A stretch of 43,014 bases of DNA, taken from the NCBI GenBank assembly GCA_910587235.1, contig CAJUKD010000021.1:1-43014 (forward strand). The letters are read 5' to 3'. Position 1 is the first letter of the stretch. The number at the start of each line of letters is the position of its first letter. Positions 8,339 through 18,806 of the stretch are shown here, piece after piece. A program made the position numbers and the translations under genes. The notes beneath the pieces are model-generated. The model did not search any database. It was not told the origin of the DNA and saw only the letters and a program-made list of their open reading frames with translations. The stretch comes from an uncultured Muribaculaceae bacterium. Lineage in GTDB: Bacteria > Bacteroidota > Bacteroidia > Bacteroidales > Muribaculaceae.

Positions 8339-8394
8339 GCACATACAAGCCCGTCAGGGCAACAGCAATCATAACCAATATATTCAAGACATCG

Positions 8395-11300
8395 ATGGAA
8401 AAATCTTTGATCGCCGTCCTTACGGCGACGGCTGTCGCCATTACCGCTGCAGCACAACAGCCGGTGACAAGCGGCCGAGGCTCGTATGCCGCCTACCCGC
8501 CTACTTACAAGGCCCGAACCGACGAACATGCAGGCTTCAACGCCACCATGATGGAAAACCGGAAGCTTTACATCGACGAAACACCGGACAATAACGGTGT
8601 CCGTCGGCCGATCCCCACCAATGACTGGTGGACAGACTTGATCGTAAGTCGTTTCTCTGGCGCTTTATGGAGTTATCCGCAGATGCTCCACACATCGGCC
8701 GACGGCGTAAGAATCGACTACCCCAAACGATGGAGCGACAACGGCACGGAAGTACTCTCCGACGCTTCTCTGACCGTAGGAGCATATCGCTTCACGGCTT
8801 CAGAGGCACGTGCTGTCGACTGGCACGACTGGGACGTCGTAATGGAGCTTCCCGACGCCGCTTCCGACGCATCCATGCGCGTCACCATGACGCATGGACA
8901 GCCCTTTACCTGGTTTGAATTCAACGGCATTGAACCGGAAATAGCATCATCGGCCAAATTCACCGTTTTCGGCCAAAACACCGGCCGCACAGGTCTGCGC
9001 GTAGGCGATGATCTTTTCGGAATATATTATCCTGACAACGCTTCCGTCCGCATAAGTGCCGACGGTCGTCTGCATCTCGACGGGGCGGAATGGGCCGTGA
9101 CAGCACTGTTGCCCGAAGAAGCGGATCTCGAACGCTTCAGCCCTTATGCCACATCCGTGCCCCGAGCTACAAAAGTCGATTGGAGCTATGATGAAAACCG
9201 CGCCACAATCAACACCACATGGAGCGTAACAGCCGAAAACCTTCGCAATCCGGGCGCTCCGGCTCCTGTGATGCAAGGCTTCCTGCCCCATGTCTACAAA
9301 CATTGTCTTCCCGGTGCCACCCTCGATTTCACAGCGCTCGACGGACTCGATTATCTTACTCCGCGCGGAACATTGAAGATGGCCGCGTCACCCGACGGAC
9401 GTTTCGCCTACGCCTACCGCTTCAGCGGCATGCTCCCCTACTACGCCGCACCTTCGGCCGAGTTCGCCGCAGGCGACAACCCGTTCCGCCCCGAACGCCT
9501 CGAGGAACTGATACGCCGCTACGCCGACGGCGGAACATTCGGTGCCGACACATACTGGGGCGGCAAAGGCCTGGTACAAATGGCTCTGAACATGACATTC
9601 GCAAAAGAAAGCGGACACGAGGATATCTATGACACAAGCCGCCGCAAACTCCGCGAAGCTCTTGTCAACTGGCTTACCTACACTCCGGGCGAAGACCGAT
9701 ACTTCTTCTCCTATTATCCGCGATGGGGTTCAATGGTCGGCTTTGATGTTAGCTACGATTCCGACGCGTTCAACGACCACCACTTCCATTTCGGATACTT
9801 CATCTACGCCGCAGCCCTGCTCTGCCTTGAAGATGAGTCTTTCAAAAATTCATACGGTGAAATCCTGACCATGATAGCCAAGGACTACGCCAACTGGGAC
9901 CGCAACGACAGCCGGTTCCCATTCCTGCGCACACTCGATCCATGGGCCGGACACTCGTATGCCGGAGGACTCGGCGACGCAGGAAACGACAACGGCAACG
10001 GTCAGGAATCGTCCTCGGAAGCAATGCAATCGTGGGGAGGACTGTATCTTCTCGGCGTTGCCCTCGGCGACCGCGCTATGCGCGACGCCGGAATTTTCGG
10101 ATGGTGCACGGAAAGCCTCGGCACTGCCGAATACTGGTTCGACCGCGACCATATCCATCCTGAACGGCAGCACAACTACGACTACACACGTTATGCCTCG
10201 CCATACAATACCAACCTTACATCCAAAGGTATAGGATGGTGGACATGGTTCTCGGGCGACCCGCTGTGGATGCACTCCATTCAGTGGATGCCCGTATCGC
10301 CATGCCTGAACTACCTTTCGGCCGACCTCGAGTTCGTGCGCTGGGACTGCGAGAAAATGTTCGGCGCCACAGCCTATAAATGGTTCGAACGTGTAGGCGA
10401 TGCCGACCCTCTCGCCGCCCAATCGGTCGGCAATGTCGTGCTGTGCTACATGGAGCGTCACGATCCCGACGCCGCAGCCGCCATATTCGACCAAGCCTGG
10501 GACGATAATTTCGGAATGGCACACGGCATAGACACCGGCCATATCTCTTATTTCGTCATCCACAGCCACCGCACATACGGCGATATTGATTTCGACGTAT
10601 GGGCCGACTGTCCGACAGCCACCGCCTACCGCCGCGCCGACGGCAGCATGACATATATGGTGTACAACACATCGTCATCGGAACGCAGCGTACGCTTCTT
10701 CCGCAACGGTGCCGTAGAGGCTACCGTAAAAGCCCCTGCCGGACGCCTTACTGCATTCAGCGCTGCCCCGCAGGCGTCCTCGATAACCATAAATTCCGAC
10801 AAAGGTTTCATAATACCGCCCGGCGCGACGGCAGGCATATCAGCTACAGTTCTCGACCAATATGGTGCAAGCATCGACTCCCATGACGCAATCACATGGA
10901 CTCTGGACGCAAAAAACTCAGCAAGCATCGATGCCGAGGGCAATCTCGCCATAGCCGAAAACGCCGTACGCGGCAGCCGATTCACGGTGACAGCCAAAAG
11001 CGGCGGCCTGTCGGCCGACGTAGATATCACGGTAAACGACGCACCCGTAATTTCATCGGGCACCATAGAGGGCATTCCCGATATAGCAGAACAGAATGAA
11101 GGCATAAATCTGGCACTTACCACCACCGACCAGTACGGCGACACAAGCGATGCAACAGCAAAAGCCCGCTGGAATATTGCTCTCGACGGAACGGAAACAG
11201 CCGACACTCCCGACTTCACTCCCGCACGCGCCGGAATCTACTCTGTCACCGCCACTGTCGGCGACAAAATATTCACAGCCGGACTGCGAGTACTGCCTCC

Positions 11301-13554
11301 GGCTCCCAACCTTGCCTTAAACTGTAAGGTAACACCCAGCTCGGAAGAAAATGTAGGAACACAAGCCTCCGGAGCCACCGACGCCGACGCCACAGGCTCA
11401 CGCTGGGGCAGCCAACACTCCGACGACCAGTGGCTGATTGTCGACCTCGGCGAAAATTGCCGAGTGACACGTGTCGATATTCTTTGGGAAGCGGCATTCG
11501 CCCGCTCATACGACATCGAGCTTGCGCCCGACGGATGCGCTATGACACAGGCAAACGTAAAATACCACGACGGAGAACGCAAAGCCAGCGTACCATCAGG
11601 CGAATCCTGGACATGTGTCGCACAAGTGCGCGGCATATCTTCCGAAGGCCGCGTCGCCACACGCATCGAAGGCTCAGGCCGATACCTGCGCATACGCTGT
11701 ATTGAACGCGGAAGCGCCTACGGCTATTCCATAATCGACCTCCGCGCCCATGGCATTTCAGAATCCGTCGGGAACGACGCCATCGTAGGCATAGACATAG
11801 AAGCACCGCTCACTGTCGACGAAGGCAGGACTGCTGCGATCTCCGCCAGAACATTCACAATCGACGGCGAAGGACACGACGCCGATGTCAGCTGGTCTTC
11901 AGATCTCGACGCAGAATTCGGCAACGGTACATTCACACCTCTACGTCACGGCTTCCACACCCTGACAGCCACGACTAAAGACGGGTTCTCGGCTCAAAGC
12001 AGAATCCTTATCAGCGAAGTGGCCAAGCTCAAGGCACTGAAAGCCGAATGCCGGCGCACAGAAATCATCACCGGCCAAAGCACCACTGTGGAAGTGAACG
12101 GAGTCGATCAGTTCGGCGGCGTCTGCGACCTCAACGGACAGATCAGTTTCAGTATCGACGGTCCGGAGGGAGGCGCGCATTTCGACCTTGAATCCGGAGT
12201 ATTTACCGCCGGACAACCCGGAACATATACGCTGGACTTCAACGATGGCATGGCTACTTTGGCCATCACTGTCGTCGAGATAACCGAAGCCAACCTTGCT
12301 TTGGGGCAACCCGCATCAGCATCGACTTCGCGCGGTGCCAATCTGGCCGCGATGGCCGTCGACGGCGACAGCCAGACGCGATGGGAAAGCGACGAAGACG
12401 ACAATCAGTGGATCGCAGTCGACCTCGGCGAACTCTTCCTTGTGGACCGCGTCGAGATCCTCTGGGAAGGAGCATTTGCGTCATCCTACCGCATCGAACT
12501 TTCGACCGACGGCGAGAACTGGAGCACGGCAACTACGGAAAAGCAAGGCCATGCCGGACTTATCCGGCACACGTTCGCAGCCACACCGGCATCGGCCGTA
12601 CGCGTCTACTGCGAAAAACGCGGCACAGCCTACGGCAACAGCATTCACGAACTGCGCGTGTTCGGCACAGGGCGCTTTGGCAAAGAGGACGACGGAATTG
12701 CTCCGCTAATCCGGTCTTTTACAGCCGAAGCCGGTAACGCCACCGCTATCGTCAGCGCCATGGCGACCGACAACGACGGCTTTGTCACCTACACTTTCAC
12801 CGCCGCCGAAGAAAACACCCCGGAGAAGACAATCGCATCCGTCAGCACGGGAGCGGCCTCGGGAGAAAACGTTACCGCCACACTGCGCGGACTCAGGCAC
12901 GAAGTACGCTACATAATCAGCGTAAGCGCAACCGACCCGTTCGGAAACTCGACATCCGGCAAACATACTATCACCGGCATACGCACAATAATCGGTGAAA
13001 ATCTCGCCCTTGACAAAGACGCCGAAGCCACAGGATGCGAAAATCCGGGACTCGACGCACGTTACGCTGTCGACGGCGACCTCTCCACACGCTGGGGCAG
13101 CCGCTTCGAGGACAACGAAGTCATCTGTGTCGACCTCGGCGAAATATTTGCCGTCAACAACATACGCATTTTCTGGAACAATCCGGCATTTGCATCGGAG
13201 TACGACGTAGACATTTCCACCGACGGAAAAGAATATCGTAATATAAGCGCACGTCGCGACTTCAAAGGCGGCACAGACGACATACACTTCAATCCGCAGT
13301 ATGCCCGTTGGGTGCGTGTCACAGGTCTTGGCCGCGCCACGGCCTACGGCACCAGCATCGACGAACTTGAGATCTACGGAATCGACGACTTCACTTCAGG
13401 CATAAGCGTTTCGACCGCAGACGCTGAAAACATAGTCGACGTTTGCACCATACAGGGATTTGTACTGAAACGCGCCGTCCCTGTTTCGCAGGCTCTGTCC
13501 GGACTTCCGGCAGGACTCTACATCGTCGGCAGCGAAAAAGTACTCGTACGATAA
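8395..13554 (+). CDS. GH81 endo-beta-1,3-glucanase with Ig-like and three F5/8-type (discoidin) domains, T9SS-type tail
   Basis: The start chosen is the ATG at 8395, because it opens a signal peptide (MEKSLIAVLTATAVAITAAA, cleavage near residue 21); the frame stays open upstream inside def without a plausible start. The 1719 residues contain a GH81 catalytic region (about 75-790) with PTNDWWTDLI, DHHFHFGYF (461-469) and ESSSEA (538-543). In this family the acid Asp lies in the first of the two last motifs and the base Glu in the second. Next come two Ig-like domains (about 796-971), F5/8 domain 1 (971-1121), two more Ig-like segments (1126-1299), F5/8 domain 2 (1300-1424), an FN3-like domain (1433-1533), F5/8 domain 3 (1535-1663) and a sorting tail ending GLPAGLYIVGSEKVLVR. 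GH81 enzymes cut beta-1,3-glucans such as curdlan, laminarin and fungal wall glucan. Secretion to the surface or outside is inferred. No SusCD pair or promoter is visible nearby. Confidence 0.9.
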   Translation: MEKSLIAVLTATAVAITAAAQQPVTSGRGSYAAYPPTYKARTDEHAGFNATMMENRKLYIDETPDNNGVRRPIPTNDWWTDLIVSRFSGALWSYPQMLHTSADGVRIDYPKRWSDNGTEVLSDASLTVGAYRFTASEARAVDWHDWDVVMELPDAASDASMRVTMTHGQPFTWFEFNGIEPEIASSAKFTVFGQNTGRTGLRVGDDLFGIYYPDNASVRISADGRLHLDGAEWAVTALLPEEADLERFSPYATSVPRATKVDWSYDENRATINTTWSVTAENLRNPGAPAPVMQGFLPHVYKHCLPGATLDFTALDGLDYLTPRGTLKMAASPDGRFAYAYRFSGMLPYYAAPSAEFAAGDNPFRPERLEELIRRYADGGTFGADTYWGGKGLVQMALNMTFAKESGHEDIYDTSRRKLREALVNWLTYTPGEDRYFFSYYPRWGSMVGFDVSYDSDAFNDHHFHFGYFIYAAALLCLEDESFKNSYGEILTMIAKDYANWDRNDSRFPFLRTLDPWAGHSYAGGLGDAGNDNGNGQESSSEAMQSWGGLYLLGVALGDRAMRDAGIFGWCTESLGTAEYWFDRDHIHPERQHNYDYTRYASPYNTNLTSKGIGWWTWFSGDPLWMHSIQWMPVSPCLNYLSADLEFVRWDCEKMFGATAYKWFERVGDADPLAAQSVGNVVLCYMERHDPDAAAAIFDQAWDDNFGMAHGIDTGHISYFVIHSHRTYGDIDFDVWADCPTATAYRRADGSMTYMVYNTSSSERSVRFFRNGAVEATVKAPAGRLTAFSAAPQASSITINSDKGFIIPPGATAGISATVLDQYGASIDSHDAITWTLDAKNSASIDAEGNLAIAENAVRGSRFTVTAKSGGLSADVDITVNDAPVISSGTIEGIPDIAEQNEGINLALTTTDQYGDTSDATAKARWNIALDGTETADTPDFTPARAGIYSVTATVGDKIFTAGLRVLPPAPNLALNCKVTPSSEENVGTQASGATDADATGSRWGSQHSDDQWLIVDLGENCRVTRVDILWEAAFARSYDIELAPDGCAMTQANVKYHDGERKASVPSGESWTCVAQVRGISSEGRVATRIEGSGRYLRIRCIERGSAYGYSIIDLRAHGISESVGNDAIVGIDIEAPLTVDEGRTAAISARTFTIDGEGHDADVSWSSDLDAEFGNGTFTPLRHGFHTLTATTKDGFSAQSRILISEVAKLKALKAECRRTEIITGQSTTVEVNGVDQFGGVCDLNGQISFSIDGPEGGAHFDLESGVFTAGQPGTYTLDFNDGMATLAITVVEITEANLALGQPASASTSRGANLAAMAVDGDSQTRWESDEDDNQWIAVDLGELFLVDRVEILWEGAFASSYRIELSTDGENWSTATTEKQGHAGLIRHTFAATPASAVRVYCEKRGTAYGNSIHELRVFGTGRFGKEDDGIAPLIRSFTAEAGNATAIVSAMATDNDGFVTYTFTAAEENTPEKTIASVSTGAASGENVTATLRGLRHEVRYIISVSATDPFGNSTSGKHTITGIRTIIGENLALDKDAEATGCENPGLDARYAVDGDLSTRWGSRFEDNEVICVDLGEIFAVNNIRIFWNNPAFASEYDVDISTDGKEYRNISARRDFKGGTDDIHFNPQYARWVRVTGLGRATAYGTSIDELEIYGIDDFTSGISVSTADAENIVDVCTIQGFVLKRAVPVSQALSGLPAGLYIVGSEKVLVR

Positions 13555-13578
13555 GCACCTGCCATACCCCGCATCAAA

Positions 13579-13629
13579 CAGCAAAGAGGCAAGGAATGCA
13601 CACACCCGGCATTTCTTGCCTCTTTGCTG
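13579..13629 (+). terminator. Hairpin terminator after the GH81 gene
   Basis: The arms at 13579-13599 and 13609-13629 are 21 bases long with one mismatch (a G-U pair in RNA) around a 9-base loop, 24 bases after the GH81 stop. No T run follows, so it may stop transcription poorly on its own or act mainly as an mRNA 3' stabiliser. Confidence 0.65.
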
Positions 13630-13647
13630 TCGCCTGGGGTCCGGCGA

Positions 13648-13678
13648 TTTGGCATTTCATCTTTTTTGCGTAAATTTG
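13648..13678 (+). promoter_or_regulatory. Promoter for ettA
   Basis: TTTG (13648-13651), a 19-base spacer and TAAATTTG (13671-13678) fit the Bacteroidota consensus fully in sequence and spacing. It lies between the GH81 terminator hairpin and the ettA start at 13720, giving a leader of about 37 bases. Confidence 0.7.
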
Positions 13679-13719
13679 TACTGACAATCGTCTGAAACAA
13701 AAAGAATAATAAAACAGAT

Positions 13720-15405
<1,686 letters not shown>

Positions 15406-15424
15406 TATTCACAATCTTTGACCG

Positions 15425-15464
15425 ATAAGACAGATAAGGCCGCGGCCTTATCTGTCTTATTTTT
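15425..15464 (+). terminator. Strong rho-independent terminator after ettA (perfect 36-bp palindrome)
   Basis: The segment 15425-15460 is a perfect palindrome: the left arm 15425-15442 (ATAAGACAGATAAGGCCG) is exactly complementary to 15443-15460. A T5 run (15460-15464) follows. It starts 20 bases after the ettA stop and ends 6 bases before the next gene. Confidence 0.9.
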
Positions 15465-15470
15465 CATTAT

Positions 15471-16589
15471 ATGAAACACCTGCACCTCTTCTATCCCGAA
15501 AATGACCTGGCTCTGGCCGCCGGTGTCGCCAACTATACCGCCCCCGCAGCGGCTGTCGCACTGCGGCGTGCCGGATCCGATCTGCCGCTATGGTATGCCG
15601 GCAGTCCCTCCGACGCTTTCATTACCGCAGGCTTCAACGCCGCCCGCTACGAACACCTGCAGAACATATTCGGGAAACTGCCCGAAGCGGTTCAGGAGGT
15701 TTCCGGAGGCTATGCTCCGGCACCATGGGGATGGTCGGCGGCTTCGCGCCGGCTGATGGCTCTCTACGGCGTGGAAGAGTCTTTTCTTCCGTCGGACAAG
15801 GCGATCGAACGTATCAGAATGTTGTCGCACCGCCGCACGGCAGCACAAATAGGACGCCGGCTTGCCGCCTGCATGCCATTTCCCGTCAATCCGGCTGTAG
15901 AGATCAGCGACATCGCCACACTCGAAAAATTCCTTGCCGGTACACCGCAAGCAGTTCTTAAATCGCCCTGGTCGTCGTCGGGCCGCGGCGTTGTATTTGT
16001 CAACAAGGATTCACATGCGGCGGCCATACGCAACGCATCCGGAATCATACGCCGCCAAGGCTCCGTAATGGCCGAAGCATTCTATAAGCGCGCCGCCGAC
16101 TTTGCAATGCTGTTCGAAATGGATAGTGACGGCATCTGCCGCCACGCCGGAATGTCGCTTTTCAGAACCGCGCCGACAGGAGCATACATCGGCAACGTCC
16201 TTGCTTCCGATACGGAAATATGCGCATCACTCGGCCGATACTGCGACACCGCGCATCTCGACGCCGTCGCAGCCGCCTTACCGGCCATCCTTACAGATAT
16301 AATAGGAAAGGATTATTCCGGACCGCTCGGTGTCGATATGCTCGTCAGCGACAACGGCGACATTGTTCCTTGTGTGGAAATGAACCTGCGCATGACAATG
16401 GGACATGTAGCACGACGCTTTACCGACCGTTTCATGGCATTGGGATGCAAAGGCTTATATACAGTGACGCCCGCCACAAAGGCGGGCGCGGATGATGATT
16501 TCTCGGTTTTCAACGGACGGCTCTGCGGCGGCTCGATTGAACTGTGCCGCTCCGGGGCTTTCAGCTTCCGGGTAAGCCTCGACGGGTGA
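15471..16589 (+). CDS. Conserved protein of unknown function with ATP-grasp-like features
   Basis: The 372-residue soluble protein opens with HLFYPENDLALAAGVANYT, a start I recognise from a conserved but uncharacterised Bacteroidota family. VLKSPWSSSGRGVVFV (about 163-178) looks like the nucleotide-binding loop of ATP-grasp enzymes, and CVEMNLRMTMGHVARRF (about 304-320) looks like the Mg-binding Glu/Asn motif plus Arg. ATP-grasp enzymes ligate a carboxylate to an amine or thiol through an acyl phosphate, so a peptide- or amide-forming role is possible, but no substrate can be named. The ATG lies 6 bases after the T run of the ettA terminator, leaving no room for a promoter of its own downstream of the hairpin. 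It converges with the FKBP gene, 7 bases apart. Confidence 0.8.
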   Translation: MKHLHLFYPENDLALAAGVANYTAPAAAVALRRAGSDLPLWYAGSPSDAFITAGFNAARYEHLQNIFGKLPEAVQEVSGGYAPAPWGWSAASRRLMALYGVEESFLPSDKAIERIRMLSHRRTAAQIGRRLAACMPFPVNPAVEISDIATLEKFLAGTPQAVLKSPWSSSGRGVVFVNKDSHAAAIRNASGIIRRQGSVMAEAFYKRAADFAMLFEMDSDGICRHAGMSLFRTAPTGAYIGNVLASDTEICASLGRYCDTAHLDAVAAALPAILTDIIGKDYSGPLGVDMLVSDNGDIVPCVEMNLRMTMGHVARRFTDRFMALGCKGLYTVTPATKAGADDDFSVFNGRLCGGSIELCRSGAFSFRVSLDG

Positions 16590-16596
16590 AAACGCC

Positions 16597-16995
16597 TCAG
16601 ACGAATCCTATAAGTTCTATTTCAAACACAAGCGTGGAACCTCCGGGGATACCCGGCTGGCTGAATCGTCCATATCCCTGTTCGGCCGGGATGTAGACTT
16701 CCCACTTATCGCCTGTGTGCATCTTCGTGATTGCAATTATCCAACCGGGAATAAGTTCACGAAGACGGAATGCAGGTGCAACACCGCCACGACTGCTGTC
16801 GAAGCTTTTGCCATTTATCGTACGGCCTGTATAGTGGACAGTGACGACACTCGAACGGGTTGGCGACGGCGAATCGGTACGGCCGCTTTTCAGCACCTTG
16901 TAGCATACACCCTTGTCGAGCGACACAACATCGTCCTCGGCGGCCTTGGCCTGAAGCCACTCTCTATTCTTGCGTATGTATTCCTGCGAAGCCAT
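16597..16995 (-). CDS. FKBP-type peptidyl-prolyl cis-trans isomerase
   Basis: The 132-residue protein is a single FKBP domain with a short helical N-terminus (SQEYIRKNREWLQAKAAED). Motifs include VTVHYTGRTINGKSFDSS, FRLRELIPGWI and YIPAEQGYG, the usual proline-isomerase pocket residues, and it ends GSTLVFEIELIGF. The start is set at the ATG at 16995, 8 bases after the queA stop; the frame is open to 17034 but that part overlaps queA. No signal peptide is seen, so it is probably cytoplasmic. It is the last gene of the ftsX-queA run. Confidence 0.92.
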   Translation of the reverse strand: MASQEYIRKNREWLQAKAAEDDVVSLDKGVCYKVLKSGRTDSPSPTRSSVVTVHYTGRTINGKSFDSSRGGVAPAFRLRELIPGWIIAITKMHTGDKWEVYIPAEQGYGRFSQPGIPGGSTLVFEIELIGFV

Positions 16996-17003
16996 AGACA
17001 ATA

Positions 17004-18053
17004 TCAGATTATCAGCATTGCGTCGCCGTAACAACCGAAACGGTACTTCTCGGCAATAGCTTCCTCGTAGGCGCGCATCACAAGCTCATAACCGCCGAAA
17101 GCGGCTGTCATCATAAGCATAGTGGAATACGGCATGTGGAAATTGGTCAGGAATGAAGTAGCCACGGTGAAATCATAGGGCGGGAATATGAATTTGTTTG
17201 TCCAGCCCTCGAATGTTTTCATGTGGCCTCCCATGCTGACAGCCGACGCTATGCCCCGCAGCACGGATGTGCCGACGGCGCATACGCGGTGACCGGCATC
17301 CTTGGCGGCGTTGACAGTATCGACAAGCTGCTGCGACGCTTCCATCTGCTCGGCATCCATACGGTGCTTTGTCAGGTCTTCTACATCGATCTCCCGGAAG
17401 TTGCCAAGACCGCTGTGAACGGTTATGAAAGCTTTGCGGACTCCCTTTATTTCAAGGCGGGTGACAAGCTCGCGCGAGAAGTGAAGTCCTGCGGCAGGAG
17501 CGACAACCGCTCCCTCGCGCTCGGCGAAAATACACTGATAGCGTTCGGCGTCGGCAGGAGTAGGATCGCGCTTGATGTAAGCAGGCAGCGGAGTATTGCC
17601 CAACGCATAAAGAGCCTGTTTGAATTCCTCGTGCGAACCGTCGTAGAGGAAGCGCAGAGTGCGTCCGCGCGAAGTGGTGTTGTCGATCACCTCCGCCACC
17701 ATCGAGTCATCGTCGCCGAAATACAGCTTGTTTCCGATACGGATTTTGCGGGCAGGCTCGACGAGCACGTCCCAAAGCTTATTCTCGGCGTTGAGTTCGC
17801 GCAGAAGGAACACTTCGATGCGTGCACCGGTTTTTTCTTTATTTCCGTAAAGCAATGCCGGAAAAACCTTCGTGTCGTTAAGCACCACTACGTCGTTCTC
17901 ATCAAAATAATTGATGAAATCCTTGAAAATGTGATGCGATATTTCACCCATACGGCGGTCAACCACCATCATACGTGATTCATCGCGCGAAGCGGCAGGC
18001 TCCTGGGCAATCAGTTCCTCAGGCAGACGGAACTTGAATTGAGATAGTTTCAT
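17004..18053 (-). CDS. queA: S-adenosylmethionine:tRNA ribosyltransferase-isomerase
   Basis: The 349-residue enzyme transfers and isomerises the ribosyl part of SAM onto 7-aminomethyl-7-deazaguanine in tRNA, making epoxyqueuosine at wobble position 34. Family features are FRLPEELIAQEPA at the N-terminus, VVVLNDTKVFPALLYG, FAEREGAVVAPAAGLHFS, ITVHSGLGNFREI and FLTNFHMPYSTMLMMTAAF. Length is normal. Its start overlaps the end of truB by four bases, so two tRNA-modification enzymes are made from coupled reading frames. Confidence 0.97.
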   Translation of the reverse strand: MKLSQFKFRLPEELIAQEPAASRDESRMMVVDRRMGEISHHIFKDFINYFDENDVVVLNDTKVFPALLYGNKEKTGARIEVFLLRELNAENKLWDVLVEPARKIRIGNKLYFGDDDSMVAEVIDNTTSRGRTLRFLYDGSHEEFKQALYALGNTPLPAYIKRDPTPADAERYQCIFAEREGAVVAPAAGLHFSRELVTRLEIKGVRKAFITVHSGLGNFREIDVEDLTKHRMDAEQMEASQQLVDTVNAAKDAGHRVCAVGTSVLRGIASAVSMGGHMKTFEGWTNKFIFPPYDFTVATSFLTNFHMPYSTMLMMTAAFGGYELVMRAYEEAIAEKYRFGCYGDAMLII

Positions 18054-18790
18054 TTCTCTGTCTTATGATGTTCGTTTTTATTTTCACAGTCGTCGGGCAT
18101 CTCGATCTCGACACAGCGTATCAGTTCAGCGGCCTGATCCATCGTCAGGCAGTCGGCTATGCGGGCATCACCGACACGCGTACGGCGCAATGCCGTCAGA
18201 TGTCCTCCGGAACCGAGCGCTGCGCCGATATCACGGGCAAGCGCACGGATATATGTGCCTTTCGAACACACTACCCGTATGCTTATGCTGTCGCGGGCAA
18301 AACTCAGCAACTCTATGCTGTCGATTACAAGCACTTTGGGTTTCAGGTCGACTTCGCGTCCTTTGCGGGCTAGTTCGTAAGCCCGTTTTCCGTCAACCTT
18401 ACAGGCTGAAAATGCCGGCGGGATCTGCTCGATGCGCCCAGTAAAGCGGGAGAGGACGTCACGCACAAGCTCCTCGGTGATGTGCTCCACCGGATAACGG
18501 GCATCTATTTCTGTTTCGAGGTCAAACGACGGCGTCGTTGCACCCAGAGCTATGCTTGCCTCGTACTCCTTGACTCCGGCCTGCAGATTATCGATAAGCT
18601 TTGTGGCACGGCCTGTGCATATTATCATAACTCCTGTAGCAAGAGGGTCGAGCGTACCGGCATGCCCCACCTTCAGCTTCTTCAGGCCAAGGCGACGTGT
18701 CAGAGCGCCACGGACGCGTTTTACAGCATCGAACGATGTCCACCCGAGGGGTTTGTCTACGTAGAGGATTTCACCTTCTATAAAATTCAT
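18050..18790 (-). CDS. truB: tRNA pseudouridine(55) synthase
   Basis: The 246-residue TruB isomerises U55 in the T-loop of tRNAs. The catalytic motif VGHAGTLDPLATG holds the nucleophile Asp48; VDKPLGWTSFDAVK (11-24), IPPAFSACKVDGKRAYELAR and VCSKGTYIRALARDIG are the other conserved blocks. It is shorter than E. coli TruB (about 314) because the C-terminal PUA part is reduced, which is common in Bacteroidota. It overlaps queA by four bases and follows uppP by 16 bases. Confidence 0.96.
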   Translation of the reverse strand: MNFIEGEILYVDKPLGWTSFDAVKRVRGALTRRLGLKKLKVGHAGTLDPLATGVMIICTGRATKLIDNLQAGVKEYEASIALGATTPSFDLETEIDARYPVEHITEELVRDVLSRFTGRIEQIPPAFSACKVDGKRAYELARKGREVDLKPKVLVIDSIELLSFARDSISIRVVCSKGTYIRALARDIGAALGSGGHLTALRRTRVGDARIADCLTMDQAAELIRCVEIEMPDDCENKNEHHKTEK

Positions 18791-18806
18791 TATCCTTCGC
18801 AGCTGT

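Noticed and set aside
17223..17978. A 251-codon plus-strand frame opposite queA
   Set aside because: queA on the other strand is complete and conserved; the antisense frame is a shadow.
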